In this document: positions 1-7,356 of the stretch, one piece after another
Position numbering within the stretch: the first letter of the stretch is position 1
How the letters are laid out: each line of letters begins with the position of its first letter
Origin: an uncultured Clostridia bacterium
GTDB taxonomy: Bacteria; Bacillota; Clostridia; Oscillospirales; Acutalibacteraceae
Assembly (NCBI GenBank): GCA_947623505.1
Contig: CANQGT010000002.1
Span: 112,922 to 176,921 of the forward strand
Direction: 5' to 3'
DNA length: 64,000 nt
The notes under the pieces: model-generated
Databases searched by the model: none
Told to the model about the DNA's origin: nothing
What the model saw: the letters and a program-made list of their open reading frames with translations, nothing else
Made by a program: the position numbers and the translations under genes

Positions 1-1
1 G

Positions 2-30
2 CCCTCCGAATTTCACGTTCGGAGGGTTTT
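2..30 (+). terminator. Intrinsic terminator
   Basis: A 9-bp perfect stem (CCCTCCGAA / TTCGGAGGG) with a 7-base loop is followed by TTTT on the plus strand. It ends whatever gene lies left of the window and may also act for the minus-strand ATPase gene that stops at 80. Confidence 0.75.
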
Positions 31-79
31 CAATTAACTGCGAGCCGTTTTGCCCCTTTCGGATTTTCGCCGTTCGCTT

Positions 80-2083
80 TTATTTCTTCTTTTTGTAATA
101 CATCGCTCTGAGGGAATTTGCTATCGCTATAAGGCAAACGCCCACGTCGCCGAAAACGGCGAGCCACATCGCGTTTTCATCGAATATGCCTATGGCGCAG
201 CCGATTATTATAAGAACTTTAACGCCTATGCTGAATATCACGTTTTCCTTTACGATTTTCATCGTCTTTTTCGCTATTGATCTTCCGACGGGGATTTTGG
301 AAAGACTGTCGCCCATAATAACGACGTCGGCGGCCTCTATCGCTATATCGGAGCCCGCCGCGCCCATCGCGATGCCGAGGTCGGCCTCGGCAAGCACCGG
401 AGCGTCGTTTATTCCGTCGCCGGCGTAAAAGACGGTCGGATTTCCGTTTTTCTTTATTTCGCGCACTTTTTCAACCTTTTCGTCGGGCAGCAGTTTCGCG
501 AAGTAGTCGTCTATCCCCGCCCTCGCGGCGATCTCCTTTGCTATCGGCTCCTTGTCTCCGGTGAGCATATACGTCTTAGCGACGCCCATATTTTTTAAAT
601 CGGATATCGCCTTTTTACTGTCGTATTTTATAAAATCGGCGAATACTATATCGCCCAAAAACTCATCGTCCGTGCAAAGGTAGATTGCCGTGCCTATCTT
701 TTTTGTTTCCGAAAACTCAACTCCCGCAAGCGCCATCATCTTTTCGTTTCCGGCATAGTATTTTTTACCGTTGATAACCGCCGAAACGCCCATTCCGGCG
801 TAATTTTTCGCGTCGGCCACCTCAAGCCCCTCGGCATATGTGCCGAACGCGAGCGAAACGGATTTCGCTATAGGGTGCGTGGAGTACCTTTCGCAGGCCG
901 CTATAAGCCCCAAAAGCTCGCGGTGCTCCACCTTGTTTTCGCAGTGGCAGTGAACGCATTCGCAGCTTACGTACTCAAATTTTCCGCTTGTTATCGTGCC
1001 CGTTTTGTCGAAAACGCCCGTGTCGCATTTGGCAAGCGTTTCAAGATAGGTGCTGCCCTTTATAAGCACGCCCTGCTTTGAGCAGGCTCCGATGCCCGCG
1101 AAAAACGTGAGCGGGATCGAAATAACGATTGCGCATGGGCAGGAGACGACAAGGGCGGAGAGCCCTCTGTACGCCCATTCCTTCCAGCTGCCGTCAAAAA
1201 ACAGGGGCGGTATCACAATGATAAGCAGCGCGATAAGGCAAACTATCGGCGTGTATATTCTCGCGAAGCGGCTTATGAATTTTTCCGCCGCGCTCTTTTT
1301 TTCGCCCGAATCCTCTATCATTTCAAGGATTCTTGCCACCGTTGATTCGTGATAACGCTTTTCCGCTCTGACAGTCAACGCGCCGTCCAGCGCCACGCTG
1401 CCGGAAAGCACCTTGCTCCCGGGCGAAACGGAAACGGGTATGCTCTCGCCCGTCAGAGCCGCCATATCGACCTCAGCGTTTCCGCTTACAACAACGCCGT
1501 CTATATCTATTCTCTGCCCGGGTTCAACGATAAATTCCTCGCCGACATTCACCTGCGCGGGATCGACCTCGGCCTTTTTTCCGCCCCTTATCACGCTTAC
1601 GGTTTGGGGCTTCATCCTCACCATTTCGGAAATGGATTTTCTGCTTTTTCCAACCGCGAGATCCTGCAAAAATTCGCCCACCGTGTAGAGAAGCACCACG
1701 GCGCACCCCTCAACGTATTCCCCAACGGCAAACGCGCCGATCGACGCTACGCTCATCAGAAAATTCTCGTTGAATACGTTGCCGTGAATAACTCCCTCCA
1801 CGGCCTCGCGGATTATGCCGAAGCCCACAACAAGATACGATACCGCGAAGCATATCATCGGAATATACGTGTTCAGCTGGGTAAATTCGCTTAATATGTA
1901 ACCGGCCGCGAGAAAAACGCCGCTGCATATTACCTTAAACAGAAATTCGCTTTTATTTACCTCTTCGCCGTGCTCGTGGTCGTGCCCGCAGCCGCAGCAG
2001 TCTCCGTGGTCGTGGTCGTGCTCGTGGCCGTGTTCGTGACACTCACCCGAACCTTTTGAAATTTTCTTTTTACCGTTTTCCAT
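80..2083 (-). CDS. zntA: Heavy-metal P1B-type ATPase (Zn/Cd/Co efflux type)
   Basis: Membrane pump that couples ATP hydrolysis to export of soft divalent metals. Seen: the CPC transmembrane metal site (VSCPCAIV, about residue 315), the phosphorylated Asp motif DKTGT (about 357), TGES, the STHP nucleotide-site motif and GDGINDAP (about 556). The N terminus has no GMTCxxC heavy-metal-associated domain; it has a stretch very rich in His plus a CCGC cluster, probably a metal-binding tail. I start at the internal ATG (MENGKKK) because GAGGAG stands about 8 bases upstream; the ORF-track start lies inside the upstream arsR gene. It follows arsR by 5 bases and must be co-transcribed and repressed with it. 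The exact metal (Zn, Cd or Co) cannot be read from sequence alone; the arsR partner argues for Zn/Cd. Confidence 0.9.
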   Translation of the reverse strand: MENGKKKISKGSGECHEHGHEHDHDHGDCCGCGHDHEHGEEVNKSEFLFKVICSGVFLAAGYILSEFTQLNTYIPMICFAVSYLVVGFGIIREAVEGVIHGNVFNENFLMSVASIGAFAVGEYVEGCAVVLLYTVGEFLQDLAVGKSRKSISEMVRMKPQTVSVIRGGKKAEVDPAQVNVGEEFIVEPGQRIDIDGVVVSGNAEVDMAALTGESIPVSVSPGSKVLSGSVALDGALTVRAEKRYHESTVARILEMIEDSGEKKSAAEKFISRFARIYTPIVCLIALLIIVIPPLFFDGSWKEWAYRGLSALVVSCPCAIVISIPLTFFAGIGACSKQGVLIKGSTYLETLAKCDTGVFDKTGTITSGKFEYVSCECVHCHCENKVEHRELLGLIAACERYSTHPIAKSVSLAFGTYAEGLEVADAKNYAGMGVSAVINGKKYYAGNEKMMALAGVEFSETKKIGTAIYLCTDDEFLGDIVFADFIKYDSKKAISDLKNMGVAKTYMLTGDKEPIAKEIAARAGIDDYFAKLLPDEKVEKVREIKKNGNPTVFYAGDGINDAPVLAEADLGIAMGAAGSDIAIEAADVVIMGDSLSKIPVGRSIAKKTMKIVKENVIFSIGVKVLIIIGCAIGIFDENAMWLAVFGDVGVCLIAIANSLRAMYYKKKK

Positions 2084-2088
2084 ATCTC

Positions 2089-2373
2089 TCACTCCTCTAT
2101 GTGCTCTATGCCGCAATTTATTATTGTTTTTACATGGTCGTCCGAAAGGGAATAAACCATCTGTTTCCCGTCACGCCGGTATTTCACAAGATGATTTTGC
2201 TTAAGTATTCTCAGCTGGTGGGAAACCGCCGTTTGGCTTACGCCCGTGGCCGCCGTTATTTCGGTGACGTTCAGCTCCTTTTCAAACAGCGAACAAAGCA
2301 CCTTTATCCTTGTGGAATCCGAAAAAATCTTGAACAAATCGGAAAGATCGTAGATCTGCTCCTCATCAAACAT
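2089..2373 (-). CDS. ArsR/SmtB-family metal-responsive repressor
   Basis: A 94-residue winged-helix repressor that releases DNA on binding metal. The helix-turn-helix is visible at TGVSQTAVSHQLRILK. The C-terminal helix carries D-x-H then, 11 residues later, H-x-x-E (SDDHVKT...IEHIEE), which is the alpha-5 zinc-site spacing of SmtB (D, H, H, E). The alpha-3 CxC ligands of CadC are absent. It is the first gene of a two-gene operon with the P1B ATPase, and its own promoter carries the candidate operator, so auto-repression relieved by Zn (or Cd/Co) is inferred. Confidence 0.9.
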   Translation of the reverse strand: MFDEEQIYDLSDLFKIFSDSTRIKVLCSLFEKELNVTEITAATGVSQTAVSHQLRILKQNHLVKYRRDGKQMVYSLSDDHVKTIINCGIEHIEE

Positions 2374-2390
2374 TTTTTCACCCTCTTTTC

Positions 2391-2443
2391 ATATGAATGT
2401 TTGTTCATATGAACATTATATGCTATTTATCAAACAATGTCAA
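2391..2443 (-). promoter_or_regulatory. arsR-zntA promoter and SmtB-type operator
   Basis: On the minus strand TTGACA (2443-2438), a 17-base spacer and TATAAT (2420-2415) form a full-consensus sigma-A promoter. Immediately downstream, over the expected transcription start, lies the dyad ATATGAA-n6-TTCATAT (2391-2410), the form of SmtB/CzrA operators, overlapping a second palindrome GTTCATATGAAC (2403-2414). The -35 and spacer overlap the 3' end of the DUF421 gene. Confidence 0.85.
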
Positions 2444-3094
2444 TACCCCTTTTGAGTCAACGGTGCCCAAAAATATATTTTTCACCTCTTTGCCCTGTTG
2501 CTTTACTCTGCGTATCAGGTCTTTTCTCGTTATTCCCGCGTCTTTCAAATCGCCGTCCATAATAACTCCGTCCATAATCACGTTTACGGTGAGCCCCTCG
2601 CTTTCGGGCGAAAAATTAAAATCCTTGGGATTGAGCGGCCTTTTCTGCGCCGTGGGCATAAAGCTGATGCTTCCCTTTGTTTCCATTATGGCATATTCAA
2701 TATCGGAAATGTTGAAATATCCCGATACCCTTGCGGAGGAAAGCAGATCGTTGAGCTCAAGCCGCGCTTTTTTAAGATTTTTTCTTATTATTTTACCTTT
2801 ATATATAAGCACTATCGGCGCGCCGGAAATAAGACGGCGGGCAAAAATGCTTTTTTGCGAAAAGAAGGAAAACGCCACGTCGAAAAACGCGTAAATCACC
2901 ATAACCGTTACGCCCTTCCACCATTCCAAATCTATGTTGGTTGACATTTCGGCGGCAACGGAGCCTATGGTAATGCCGACAACGTAGTCGAAAAAAGAAA
3001 GCTCTGAAATCGCGCGGTAACCCATTATTTTTGAAAGAACGAACAAAACGGCAAACGATACGACGCTCAATACAATAATTTGCAGAAATTCCAT
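2423..3094 (-). CDS. DUF421 (YetF-family) membrane protein
   Basis: About 223 residues: an N-terminal region with three hydrophobic helices (FLQIIVLSVVSFAVLF, FFDYVVGITIGSVA, a helix near GVTVMVIYAFF) followed by a soluble domain containing APIVLIYKGKII and the LNDLLSSARVSGYFNISDIEYAIMETKG-type segment that marks the DUF421 family. Function of the family is poorly known. I start at the internal ATG (MEFLQ) since AGAGGTG lies 6 bases upstream, while the ATG at 3103 is too close to it. The stop codon lies inside the arsR promoter. It diverges from the CDF-type transporter across a 97-base gap. Confidence 0.85.
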   Translation of the reverse strand: MEFLQIIVLSVVSFAVLFVLSKIMGYRAISELSFFDYVVGITIGSVAAEMSTNIDLEWWKGVTVMVIYAFFDVAFSFFSQKSIFARRLISGAPIVLIYKGKIIRKNLKKARLELNDLLSSARVSGYFNISDIEYAIMETKGSISFMPTAQKRPLNPKDFNFSPESEGLTVNVIMDGVIMDGDLKDAGITRKDLIRRVKQQGKEVKNIFLGTVDSKGVLTLFDK

Positions 3095-3191
3095 TACATA
3101 CACCTCTGTAATATATTTAACAAAAACTCTATTTTAATTTATGTTAAAATATGTTATAATTCAGATAACGGCGGACTTGCGAGGTGTTTTG

Positions 3192-3797
3192 ATGGGAAAA
3201 ATCGGTGTGAAAGCGGCAATTTTCGGATTGTTTTGCAATTTTGCCCTTTTTCTTACAAAGCTCTATATCGGAATAAGCACAAATTCGCTTGTGATATACT
3301 GCGACTCGATAAACAACCTCGGCGATATGCTTTCCTGCGCCGTCGCGTTTTTGGGATTTTTATTTGTGATGAAATGCGGCGAAAAAAAAGGGGAGCGCAT
3401 TCAGTCGCTATGCTCGTTCGTCATAGGCATAATAGTTGCCGTTACCGGCTTTTACTGCGTATATTCGGGGCTTGAAAGGATAATCTATCCCCTGCCGGTT
3501 TCGTATTCCTCAAGATACGCTCTGTTGATTCTCGCCACCGCTTTGGTAAAGCTCTTTATGGGCGGCGTTTATACGGCGCTCAACAGGCGCTCTTCTTCAC
3601 CCGTTTTAAAGGTTATGATTCTTGACTCGTTTCTCGATTTCGGAATAACGCTTGCGGCGATTTTCGGATTTTATCTTGTAAAAAGGCTCAATTTCGCCGT
3701 TGACGGGGTTTTCGGAATAACGATAGGCACGGTCATATCGGTTTCTTCAATAAAAACCGTCTGCGAGCAGACAAAAAATCTTATAGCTGAGGGGTAA
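3192..3797 (+). CDS. Cation diffusion facilitator-like transporter, transmembrane domain only
   Basis: Six predicted helices in the CDF arrangement, with NSLVIYCDSINNLGD in helix 2 and VMILDSFLDFG in helix 5, the positions of the transport-site residues. These read N-x3-D in helix 2 and D-x3-D in helix 5 rather than the H-x3-D pair of Zn transporters, so Mn or another hard metal is possible. At about 201 residues it stops right after helix 6 and lacks the roughly 90-residue cytoplasmic dimerisation domain usual in the family. I start at ATG 3192 (GAGGTG 6 bases upstream), not the longer track ORF. Only 5 bases separate it from the downstream phosphoesterase, so the two are probably co-transcribed. 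Family call is good; substrate is unknown. Confidence 0.7.
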   Translation: MGKIGVKAAIFGLFCNFALFLTKLYIGISTNSLVIYCDSINNLGDMLSCAVAFLGFLFVMKCGEKKGERIQSLCSFVIGIIVAVTGFYCVYSGLERIIYPLPVSYSSRYALLILATALVKLFMGGVYTALNRRSSSPVLKVMILDSFLDFGITLAAIFGFYLVKRLNFAVDGVFGITIGTVISVSSIKTVCEQTKNLIAEG

Positions 3798-3802
3798 TTT
3801 TT

Positions 3803-5032
3803 ATGAAAGTCAAAACAAAAAAGAGAGGCAAAACCGCGCTTATCGTGATAGGCTGCATAATCGGAGTTTTGATTGTGGCGGCCGGAGTTTGCGCGCTCGT
3901 GAGCTTCATCGGCTTAAAGTCGAATCAGAACTTCATCGAAACGCTTGAGCCGGTTAAGTATGAAAACCAGCTCGTTCCGTCCTTCGACGAGGACGGGAAC
4001 TACGCCTTTACGACCGACGGTGATTTTCGCGTTATGCAGCTTACGGACGTTCATATCGGCGGCGGCTTTATGAGCATTAAAAAGGATTCGCTCGCGATAA
4101 ACGCCGTGGCGGCTATGGTGGCGGAGGAAAAGCCGGATCTCGTTGTCGTTTCGGGCGACGTTACCTTCGGCGTTCCGTTTATGGCGGGCACGTTCAACAA
4201 CAAGCTCTCGGCTCAGCTTTTCGCGGGGCTTATGGAGAGACTCGGCGTTTACTGGTGCCCCGTTTTCGGCAATCACGATTCGGAGGCGCACAATTATTAC
4301 TCACGCGATGAGATAGGCGCGCTCTACGCCGGAAACGAATACCCGCACTGCCTGTTTCAGGCCGGACCGGATGACATATACGGCTGCGGGAATTACATTG
4401 TAAACGTTAAAAACACGGCGGGAAAAATCGTTCAGAGCCTATTTATGATAGATTCAAACGATTACATAAACGGCGGTATAATAGACAGCCTCACCTGGAA
4501 ATACGACTGCATACACAAGGATCAGATAAACTGGTATAAGGATCAGGTGAAACTGCTTACCGAAAGAAACGGCGGAACCGTTCCGAAATCCCTCGCGTTT
4601 TTCCATATTCCGCTTGTTGAATACAGGGACGCGTGGAAAGAATACGCCGACAACGGCTTTAAGGACACGGAAAACGTCAAATATTACGACGGCAAGGTCG
4701 GCGAGCCCGACAGCGCCATCTTCTGCTCCGAAATCAACAGCGGTTTCTTTGACGCGGTTTTGCAGGCAGGCTCCACTCAGGGAATATTCTGCGGCCACGA
4801 CCACCTCAACAATTTTTCGCTCGATTATAAAGGCGTGCGCCTCACCTACGGCTATTCGATAGATTATCTCGCTTACGCCGGCATAGCGAAATTCGGCGCT
4901 CAGCGCGGCTGCACGATGATAACCGTTTCGCCCGACGGCGGATTTTCGCCCGTTCACGAAAATTACTATCAGGAAAAATACGTTCCCGCGAGGGATAAGG
5001 AAGCCGTTACAATGGAGGATTACGCTTCATAA
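3803..5032 (+). CDS. Membrane-anchored calcineurin-like metallophosphoesterase
   Basis: An uncleaved N-terminal anchor (ALIVIGCIIGVLIVAAGV) is followed by a dimetal phosphoesterase domain with all signature blocks in order: TDVHIGGG, VVSGDV, GNHDS, FFHIPL and CGHDHLNN. The catalytic domain should face outside the membrane. It resembles Icc/purple-acid-phosphatase-like enzymes; the substrate (phosphodiester, phosphomonoester or wall polymer) is not evident. It lies 5 bases after the CDF-like gene. No clear terminator follows before the ribU promoter. Confidence 0.85.
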   Translation: MKVKTKKRGKTALIVIGCIIGVLIVAAGVCALVSFIGLKSNQNFIETLEPVKYENQLVPSFDEDGNYAFTTDGDFRVMQLTDVHIGGGFMSIKKDSLAINAVAAMVAEEKPDLVVVSGDVTFGVPFMAGTFNNKLSAQLFAGLMERLGVYWCPVFGNHDSEAHNYYSRDEIGALYAGNEYPHCLFQAGPDDIYGCGNYIVNVKNTAGKIVQSLFMIDSNDYINGGIIDSLTWKYDCIHKDQINWYKDQVKLLTERNGGTVPKSLAFFHIPLVEYRDAWKEYADNGFKDTENVKYYDGKVGEPDSAIFCSEINSGFFDAVLQAGSTQGIFCGHDHLNNFSLDYKGVRLTYGYSIDYLAYAGIAKFGAQRGCTMITVSPDGGFSPVHENYYQEKYVPARDKEAVTMEDYAS

Positions 5033-5041
5033 ATAAAGCTA

Positions 5042-5070
5042 TTGACATTTCGCGCGAGCGGTCATATAAT
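5042..5070 (+). promoter_or_regulatory. Sigma-A promoter of the ribU leader
   Basis: TTGACA, 17 bases, TATAAT: both hexamers match consensus exactly. It lies just upstream of the FMN riboswitch. Confidence 0.9.
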
Positions 5071-5085
5071 AAATTTACAAAATAT

Positions 5086-5200
5086 TTTCGGGGCGGGGTG
5101 AAATTCCCCACCGGCAGTAAAGTCTGCGAACCGCAACAAAGTTGCGGCCGAATCGGTGAAATTCCGATACCGACGGTCAAAGTCCGGACGAGAGAAAATG
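5086..5200 (+). promoter_or_regulatory. FMN riboswitch (RFN element)
   Basis: The conserved RFN blocks are present in order: GGGGCGGGGTGAAATTCCCC, ACCGGCAGTAAAGTCTGCGA, GGTGAAATTCCGATACCGAC, GGTCAAAGTCCGGACGAGAG. The element senses flavin mononucleotide and, when bound, should favour the terminator that follows, shutting off riboflavin uptake. Confidence 0.97.
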
Positions 5201-5203
5201 TTA

Positions 5204-5268
5204 AAGGCCAACGGCCTTAGTAAGTCAGAACATTTGCGCCCCCGGTATTTTCCGGGGGCTTCTCTTTT
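5204..5268 (+). terminator. Riboswitch expression platform and terminator
   Basis: After the aptamer come AAGGCC-AAC-GGCCTT, framed by AAATGTT and AACATTT that can also pair, and then the 8-bp GC stem GCCCCCGG / CCGGGGGC (5238-5259) followed by TTCTCTTTT. This is the layout of a transcription-attenuation platform; which strands swap is not resolved here. Confidence 0.8.
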
Positions 5269-5289
5269 GCCCTAAAAGGAGAAAATTTT

Positions 5290-5898
5290 ATGCAGACTAC
5301 AAAAAAAAGACAAGGCGCCGTCACCGTAACCACCGTCGCCCTATTGACCGCCGTTGCCGCGGTTCTTCAGTACGTAGAGGTGCCGATACCGATAATGCCG
5401 TCCTTTATCAAGCTTGATTTTTCGGATCTGCCGGAGCTTATAGGCGCTTTTGTATGCGGTCCGGTTTACGGCGTTATCATCGCTTTTTTAAAAAACCTTA
5501 TCCATATTTTGGCGGGCTCAAGCGGAGCCGTCGGCGAGCTTTCAAATTTCGTTTTGGGCGCCTCTTTTGCCTTTTCCGCCGGAATGATTTACAAAAAAAG
5601 GCCGAATCTGACGGGCGCAGTATTAGCGGGAATATTCGCGTCGCTTATAATGGGCGCCGTCTCCCTGCCCCTCAATTACTTCGTTATCTATCCGCTTTAT
5701 TACAGCGTTATGGGCTTTCCGCAGGAGGCTATTCTTGAAATGTATCAACTTATTCTGCCTTCCGTAAAATCAATAGCGCAGGCGCTTTTGATATTCAACG
5801 TGCCGTTCACGGTGGTAAAGGGGCTTATCTGCGCCGCCGTGACCGCCGCGGTTTACAAGCCTCTGCACGCGCTTGTGCCGTCATTTCGCAGGCAATGA
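5290..5898 (+). CDS. ribU: Riboflavin ECF transporter substrate-binding subunit
   Basis: A 202-residue S component of an energy-coupling-factor importer: several hydrophobic helices and the RibU-type segment KLDFSDLPELIGAF, followed by a helix with PVYGVIIAFLKNLIH. It binds riboflavin in the membrane and works with the shared EcfA/EcfA'/EcfT module, which is not in this window. AAAGGAG lies 9 bases before the ATG. The upstream FMN riboswitch makes the assignment very firm, and suggests the organism salvages riboflavin. Confidence 0.95.
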   Translation: MQTTKKRQGAVTVTTVALLTAVAAVLQYVEVPIPIMPSFIKLDFSDLPELIGAFVCGPVYGVIIAFLKNLIHILAGSSGAVGELSNFVLGASFAFSAGMIYKKRPNLTGAVLAGIFASLIMGAVSLPLNYFVIYPLYYSVMGFPQEAILEMYQLILPSVKSIAQALLIFNVPFTVVKGLICAAVTAAVYKPLHALVPSFRRQ

Positions 5899-5922
5899 GC
5901 CTTAAATAAATAATTTTTATAA

Positions 5923-5951
5923 TTGCTATTTTCACCGCCTTGTTGTATAAT
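5923..5951 (+). promoter_or_regulatory. Sigma-A promoter of fba
   Basis: TTGCTA, 17 bases, TATAAT, ending 64 bases before the aldolase ATG. Confidence 0.75.
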
Positions 5952-6015
5952 ATCTACAAACGGGCGGCGAGCGGCCGCTTTCCGCCCGAATTTTATGTGT
6001 ATTGGAGAGAAAAAA

Positions 6016-6951
6016 ATGCCACTTGTAACAACAAAGGAAATGTTTGAAAAAGCATATAACGGCGGATACGCCGTCGGCGCTTTCAACGTAAATAATATGG
6101 AAATCGTTCAGGGAATAACCCGCGCCGCCAAAAAGCTGAACGCGCCCGTTATTCTTCAGTGCTCCGCCGGAGCGCGCAAGTACGCCTCTCACGGCTATCT
6201 TGTGGCCATGGTAAAGGCCGCCGCGGAGGAGACAGGGCTTCCGATAGCACTTCACCTTGACCACGGCCCCGATTTTGAGACCTGCAAATCCTGCATAGAC
6301 GGCGGATTTACCTCCGTTATGATAGACGGTTCCTCCCGCCCTTACGAAGAGAATATAGCGATAACAAAGCAGGTTGTGGATTACGCCCACGCCAACGGCG
6401 TTGTTGTTGAGGGCGAGCTCGGCACCCTTGCCGGAATAGAGGACGACGTTAAGGTGGATTCGGACGCCGCCTCATATACCCGCCCCGAAGAGGTTATAGA
6501 TTTCGTTTCGCGCACCGGCGTGGATTCGCTCGCTATCGCGATAGGCACGTCTCACGGCGCGTATAAATTCAAGCCCGGCCAAAAGCCGCAGCTTCGTTTT
6601 GATATTCTCCGGGCGATAGAGAAAAAACTGCCCGGATTCCCGATTGTTCTTCACGGCGCGTCCTCGGTCAATCAGGAGCATATCAAAATGATAAACGAGT
6701 TCGGCGGCGAAATGCCCGATGCTATCGGTATCCCCGAGGATATGCTGCGCAAGGCGGCTTCGATGGCCGTTTGCAAAATAAACGTGGATTCGGATATAAG
6801 AATCGCTATGACGGCGGCGCTTCGCAAGCATCTCAGCGAAAATCCGAAGCATTTTGACCCGAGGCAGTATCTCACCCCCGCGCGCGACCTCATCGAGGAG
6901 GTAGTCGCTCACAAGATCGAAGTTGTTTTCGGCTCCAAGGATAAAGCGTAA
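6016..6951 (+). CDS. fba: Class II fructose-bisphosphate aldolase
   Basis: Zinc-dependent cleavage of fructose-1,6-bisphosphate to glyceraldehyde-3-phosphate and dihydroxyacetone phosphate in glycolysis. Seen: LHLDHGPDFE (catalytic Asp and zinc His), VEGELGTLAG (Glu), GTSHGAYK (zinc His) and VLHGASSV (zinc His), then INVDSDIR near the C terminus. The 311-residue length fits the family. I start at ATG 6016 (MPLVTT) with GGAGAG upstream; the track ORF runs 93 bases further into the promoter region. Monocistronic: it has its own promoter and terminator. Confidence 0.96.
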   Translation: MPLVTTKEMFEKAYNGGYAVGAFNVNNMEIVQGITRAAKKLNAPVILQCSAGARKYASHGYLVAMVKAAAEETGLPIALHLDHGPDFETCKSCIDGGFTSVMIDGSSRPYEENIAITKQVVDYAHANGVVVEGELGTLAGIEDDVKVDSDAASYTRPEEVIDFVSRTGVDSLAIAIGTSHGAYKFKPGQKPQLRFDILRAIEKKLPGFPIVLHGASSVNQEHIKMINEFGGEMPDAIGIPEDMLRKAASMAVCKINVDSDIRIAMTAALRKHLSENPKHFDPRQYLTPARDLIEEVVAHKIEVVFGSKDKA

Positions 6952-6970
6952 TCAAAAATTTTAAAAGTAA

Positions 6971-7011
6971 AAAAATCCCGCTTCGCGAAGAAACGGGATT
7001 TTTGTTTTTTT
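6971..7011 (+). terminator. Terminator after fba
   Basis: A 10-bp stem AAAAATCCCG / CGGGATTTTT around a 13-base loop, continued by a T-rich run. Can act on both strands. Confidence 0.85.
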
Positions 7012-7123
7012 CTAAAAAAATTTATGAATAACATTATTTAAAAGTTTTATTTTTCCCACGAAATCAAAAAATAATACTGCACGGCAAAAAACCGTGAAAA
7101 ATTTTAAGCGAGGAATGGTTAAT

Positions 7124-7300
7124 ATGAAAAAGAAAACGGCAAACGTAATAAAAAGCCTCGGCGTGGTTATGGCCGTCGGTTCTGTTGTCGCCGCGGCAAC
7201 GGCATCTATGGGGCAAAACAGCGGCAGCGCCAAAAAGACCATGCAAAAAGCCGTAAACAAGGTTTCCGATTTTGTGGACACGGTTTCCGCTATGATGTGA
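7124..7300 (+). CDS. Small hydrophobic protein of unknown function
   Basis: About 58 residues starting MKKKTANVIKS: a short basic head, a hydrophobic Gly/Ala/Val stretch (SLGVVMAVGSVVAAATA) that could be a membrane helix or signal segment, then an amphipathic tail with a VSDFVDTVS segment. I do not recognise a family. I chose ATG 7124 because GAGGA stands about 9 bases upstream; the ATG at 7115 abuts that site. It sits between the fba terminator and a convergent LCP-like gene, so it must have its own promoter, which I could not define. A real gene is likely but not proved. Confidence 0.5.
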   Translation: MKKKTANVIKSLGVVMAVGSVVAAATASMGQNSGSAKKTMQKAVNKVSDFVDTVSAMM

Positions 7301-7326
7301 GGCGCCCGAAAGTAATCTTGTTTAAA

Positions 7327-7352
7327 GCGGCGGCTCACGCCGCCGCCTACAT
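7327..7352. terminator. Convergent-gene hairpin
   Basis: GCGGCGGC-TCAC-GCCGCCGC, an 8-bp stem with a 4-base loop, lies between the small plus-strand gene and the end of the minus-strand LCP-like gene, with ATATTTTTATTTTT on the plus-strand side. Probably terminates the plus-strand gene. Confidence 0.6.
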
Positions 7353-7356
7353 ATTT

